Shown here piece after piece: positions 61,903 to 64,000 of a DNA stretch of 64,000 nt (its first letter is position 1; each line of letters starts with the position of its first letter). Location of the stretch: contig CAKNFP010000001.1 of assembly GCA_930633525.1 (NCBI GenBank), positions 1,342,001 to 1,406,000 on the forward strand, written 5' to 3'. Below the pieces are notes generated by a model. It had not been told where the DNA came from. It did no database searches and was given only the letters and a program-made list of their open reading frames with translations. This DNA is from Hyphomicrobiales bacterium. Its GTDB lineage: Bacteria; Pseudomonadota; Alphaproteobacteria; Rhizobiales; Beijerinckiaceae. The translations under genes were made by a program, and so were the position numbers.

Positions 61903-63558
61903 ATGAACATGCACGCGCCGCCGCCGGAGCCGGATTGGCTCGCCGCGGCGAGGGCGAAGCCGCAGCTTGCCTTTGCCGCCCTGGGCTGGGATCGGGCAAG
62001 GGCCGTCGAAGGGGCATGGTACGATCACGCGCTCGCCGAGCGGGTCATTGAGGTCTGGCCAACCTTCTTCCGGCACACCGAAGGGCGGTGGGCAGGCAAG
62101 CCATTCCATCTCACGCCATGGCAGGCCTGCGTTGTCCGGCTGCTCGTTGGCTGGAAGATGGCGGACGGCTTTCGGCTCTTCCAGCGGATGTTCCTCTGGG
62201 TCGGCCGCAAGAACGGCAAGACCGAGTTCATGGCGGCGCTCTCGCTGCTGTTTTGGCTGCTCGATGGGGAGATGGGCGGGCAGGCCTACGCGATGGCCCG
62301 CGATGAGAAGCAGGCCAAGCTCGTCTTCGACAAGGCCAAGCGGATGATTGCCCTGTCTCCCGCCTTCGCCAAGCGAGTGCAGCAGTTCAAGAAGTCGATA
62401 TATTGCCCGCAGCTCTGGGCAAAATTCGAGGTCCTGTCCGGCAACCCGGAGGGCAAGCACGGCCTTTCGGCCTCGGTCATCGTCGGCGACGAGATGCACG
62501 AATGGCGGGACGACCTCCTGTACAACACGCTGCATCAGTCCATCGCGGCTCGCGATCAGCCGATCGAGCTGCTGGGCTCCACCGCTGGATTCAAGGGGAA
62601 AGGCTACGGCTGGACGCTCTGGGAAGAAAGCCTCGCGATCCTTGAGGGCCGGCGGAACGACCCGCGCTCCCTCGTCGTCATCTTCGCTGTCCCCGCCGAT
62701 GCCGACTGGTCTGACGAAAGCCTCTGGCCTCTCGCCAATCCCAATCTCGGGATTTCGCCGAAGCTGGAATACCTGCGCGATGAGGCGGCCAAGGCGGCCG
62801 ACAATCCGCGGCTCGAATCCAACTTCCGGCGCTATCACCTCAACCAGTGGGTGGCGAACGAAGCCCGATGGTTCCCCATTCACCGCTGGGATGCTTGCTG
62901 CCTTGGTCCCGATAGCTGGCGCCAACGCGAAGACAACATGCGCGGGCGCGCTTGCTGGGGCGGCCTGGACCTGTCGCGCACCCGCGACGTGACGGCCCTC
63001 TTCTGGTGGTTCCCGCCGGAAGATGGCGGCACGGTGTGGGATGTCCTCTGCCGCTTTTGGGTGCCAGAGGACACGCTCGAAGAGCGGGTGCGCCGCGACC
63101 GCGTGAAATACGACCTCTGGCACCGCGAGGGCGCGCTCCTGACGACGCCGGGCGATTGGGTTGATCAGAACGCCATCAAGGCGGCCATCCAGGAGGATGC
63201 TTCGCGGTTTGATGTGCGCGGCATCGGCTACGACCCCTGGGGTGCGACGAAGCTGGCGCAGGAGCTGCTCGATGAGGGCGCGCCGATGGTTGAGGTGCGC
63301 CAGGGTATCCCGTCACTCGGTGAGGCGTCGGTCGAATTCGAGAAGATGGTCTATGCCAAGACCATGGACCACGGCGGGCATCCTGTCCTGAGGTGGATGA
63401 TGGAAAACGTCATCCTCTACGTCGACCGCAACGGCAATTTCAAACCCGACAAGGGCAAGTCGTCAGAGAAGATCGACGGCATCGTTGCCGGTGTCACCGG
63501 GCTCGCCCTCGCCATGAAGGATGAGGGTGCCCCGTCTTTCTGGGAAACGGCGGACTGA
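61903..63558 (+). CDS. terL: terminase large subunit
   Basis: A 551-residue large terminase of the HK97 type. Walker A is VGRKNGKT at residues 100-107, Walker B with catalytic Glu is VIVGDEMHEW near residue 195, and the C-terminal nuclease has the Asp of GGLDLSRTRD near residue 357 and a later Asp in KIDGIVAG. It packages phage DNA by ATP hydrolysis and cuts it. Three-base gaps separate it from both neighbours. Confidence 0.93.
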   Translation: MNMHAPPPEPDWLAAARAKPQLAFAALGWDRARAVEGAWYDHALAERVIEVWPTFFRHTEGRWAGKPFHLTPWQACVVRLLVGWKMADGFRLFQRMFLWVGRKNGKTEFMAALSLLFWLLDGEMGGQAYAMARDEKQAKLVFDKAKRMIALSPAFAKRVQQFKKSIYCPQLWAKFEVLSGNPEGKHGLSASVIVGDEMHEWRDDLLYNTLHQSIAARDQPIELLGSTAGFKGKGYGWTLWEESLAILEGRRNDPRSLVVIFAVPADADWSDESLWPLANPNLGISPKLEYLRDEAAKAADNPRLESNFRRYHLNQWVANEARWFPIHRWDACCLGPDSWRQREDNMRGRACWGGLDLSRTRDVTALFWWFPPEDGGTVWDVLCRFWVPEDTLEERVRRDRVKYDLWHREGALLTTPGDWVDQNAIKAAIQEDASRFDVRGIGYDPWGATKLAQELLDEGAPMVEVRQGIPSLGEASVEFEKMVYAKTMDHGGHPVLRWMMENVILYVDRNGNFKPDKGKSSEKIDGIVAGVTGLALAMKDEGAPSFWETAD

Positions 63559-63561
63559 TCT

Positions 63562-64000
63562 ATGAAATCTGGCCCGATAAGGGTCCTTGCCCGGCTGTTC
63601 GGGGGCGAGGGCAAAAGCGCGACCGTGCTCGATAGTCTGCCAAACGTGATCAGTTACCCGGAGTCGCGCTCCGGCGTCACGGTGGGCGGGCTTGGTGCCC
63701 TCGAAGTGACCACGGTGCTGGACTGTGTGCGTGTCCTTGCCGAAGGCATCGCCCAGGTCCCGTTGAAGGTCTACCGCCCGGCGAAGGGCGGTCGCGGCAG
63801 CGATCCCGCGACCGATCATCCGCTGTATAAGCTTCTCTACAAGCGGCCGAACCCGTGGCAGACATCCTTCGAGTTTCGCGAGATGCTGATGGTGCACCTC
63901 GCGCTGTGCGGCAACGCGTATGTATTCAAGAACTACGTGGGCGGCGAACTCTACGAGCTTGTGCCGCTGGAGCCGAAGCGGGTCACCGTCCAGCGTGCGG
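63562..64000 (+). CDS. HK97-type portal protein, N-terminal part (cut by the window edge)
   Basis: The first 146 residues of a phage portal protein. The region with LDCVRVLAEGIAQVPLKVYR and HPLYKLLYKRPNPWQTSFEF followed by HLALCGNAYVFK is typical of HK97 family portals, which form the DNA entry ring. The ATG at 63562 is three bases after terL. The rest lies outside. Confidence 0.93.
   Translation, partial: MKSGPIRVLARLFGGEGKSATVLDSLPNVISYPESRSGVTVGGLGALEVTTVLDCVRVLAEGIAQVPLKVYRPAKGGRGSDPATDHPLYKLLYKRPNPWQTSFEFREMLMVHLALCGNAYVFKNYVGGELYELVPLEPKRVTVQRA

Larger units (their letters stand above)
44495..64000. mobile_element. HK97-type lambdoid prophage, left part (right end outside the window)
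   Basis: Integrase, excisionase, repressor/Cro-like pair, replication genes, terminase subunits and portal occur in the order typical of temperate tailed phages. The genes run leftward from 52313 and rightward from 54125 around an immunity region. Head, tail and lysis genes and attR must lie beyond 64000, so intactness cannot be judged; every gene seen is open and none is frameshifted. Confidence 0.94.

Overview
The window looks like a chromosomal segment of a high-GC alphaproteobacterium, most likely order Hyphomicrobiales (Rhizobiales). I infer this from gene content and order: gph, rpiA, a DUF2059 gene and gor lie close together; there is a class II DAHP synthase, a second-type short GluRS, a short phosphatidylserine decarboxylase followed by pssA, an infA-maf-yacG run, and DUF2865, CreA and DUF4214 proteins. 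I cannot name the genus from sequence alone.

Positions 1-44494 are ordinary core chromosome. A cut-off tRNA-Val(CAC) opens the window. Then follow a membrane protein, phosphoglycolate phosphatase, succinate-semialdehyde dehydrogenase/ribose-5-phosphate isomerase, an RTX-repeat protein, a TctCBA tricarboxylate transporter (minus strand), glutathione reductase, an MFS exporter, DAHP synthase, NAD synthetase, glutamyl-tRNA synthetase, a DUF2865 protein, a MarR regulator and CreA. Next come a translationally coupled cysS-GNAT-citramalate synthase operon, a LOG-family hydrolase, a LysM envelope protein, an Atm1-type ABC exporter, psd-pssA, infA, maf-yacG, a small phosphatase, an ArsC/Spx-like reductase, a glycerophosphodiesterase, a DUF4214 protein, a FecR/CHASE2-cyclase pair, a cytochrome b561 and a VIT1/CCC1 transporter. 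The segment ends in a decayed stretch and tRNA-Phe(GAA).

From tRNA-Phe to the right edge is a lambdoid-style, HK97-type prophage, cut off inside the portal gene. Its layout mirrors lambda. A leftward early operon (52313 to 44591) of translationally coupled small genes includes a GapR-family protein, a DNA sliding clamp, an HD phosphohydrolase, a MazG-like protein, excisionase and integrase. An immunity region holds an S24-type repressor and a divergent Cro-like gene. A rightward operon carries a CII-like regulator, a DNA methyltransferase, a DnaA-domain initiator, replication accessory proteins and a NusG-like antiterminator. An intrinsic terminator, an HNH endonuclease, a GrlR-like protein, terminase subunits and portal follow.

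The most interesting observations are: (i) the leftward and rightward early promoters share one architecture, with the operator GTGCAAAATGCAC placed identically in both; (ii) between them, where lambda keeps rexAB, sits a gene fusing a DEDDh exonuclease to a TerB-like domain, a candidate exclusion or defence effector; (iii) the phage carries relatives of host chromosome-cycle proteins (sliding clamp, GapR, and an initiator with two DnaA domain IV-like units, one degenerate); (iv) its NusG paralogue is followed at once by an intrinsic terminator guarding the packaging genes, as expected of a Q-like antiterminator. These functional readings are inference; the sequence patterns are directly visible.
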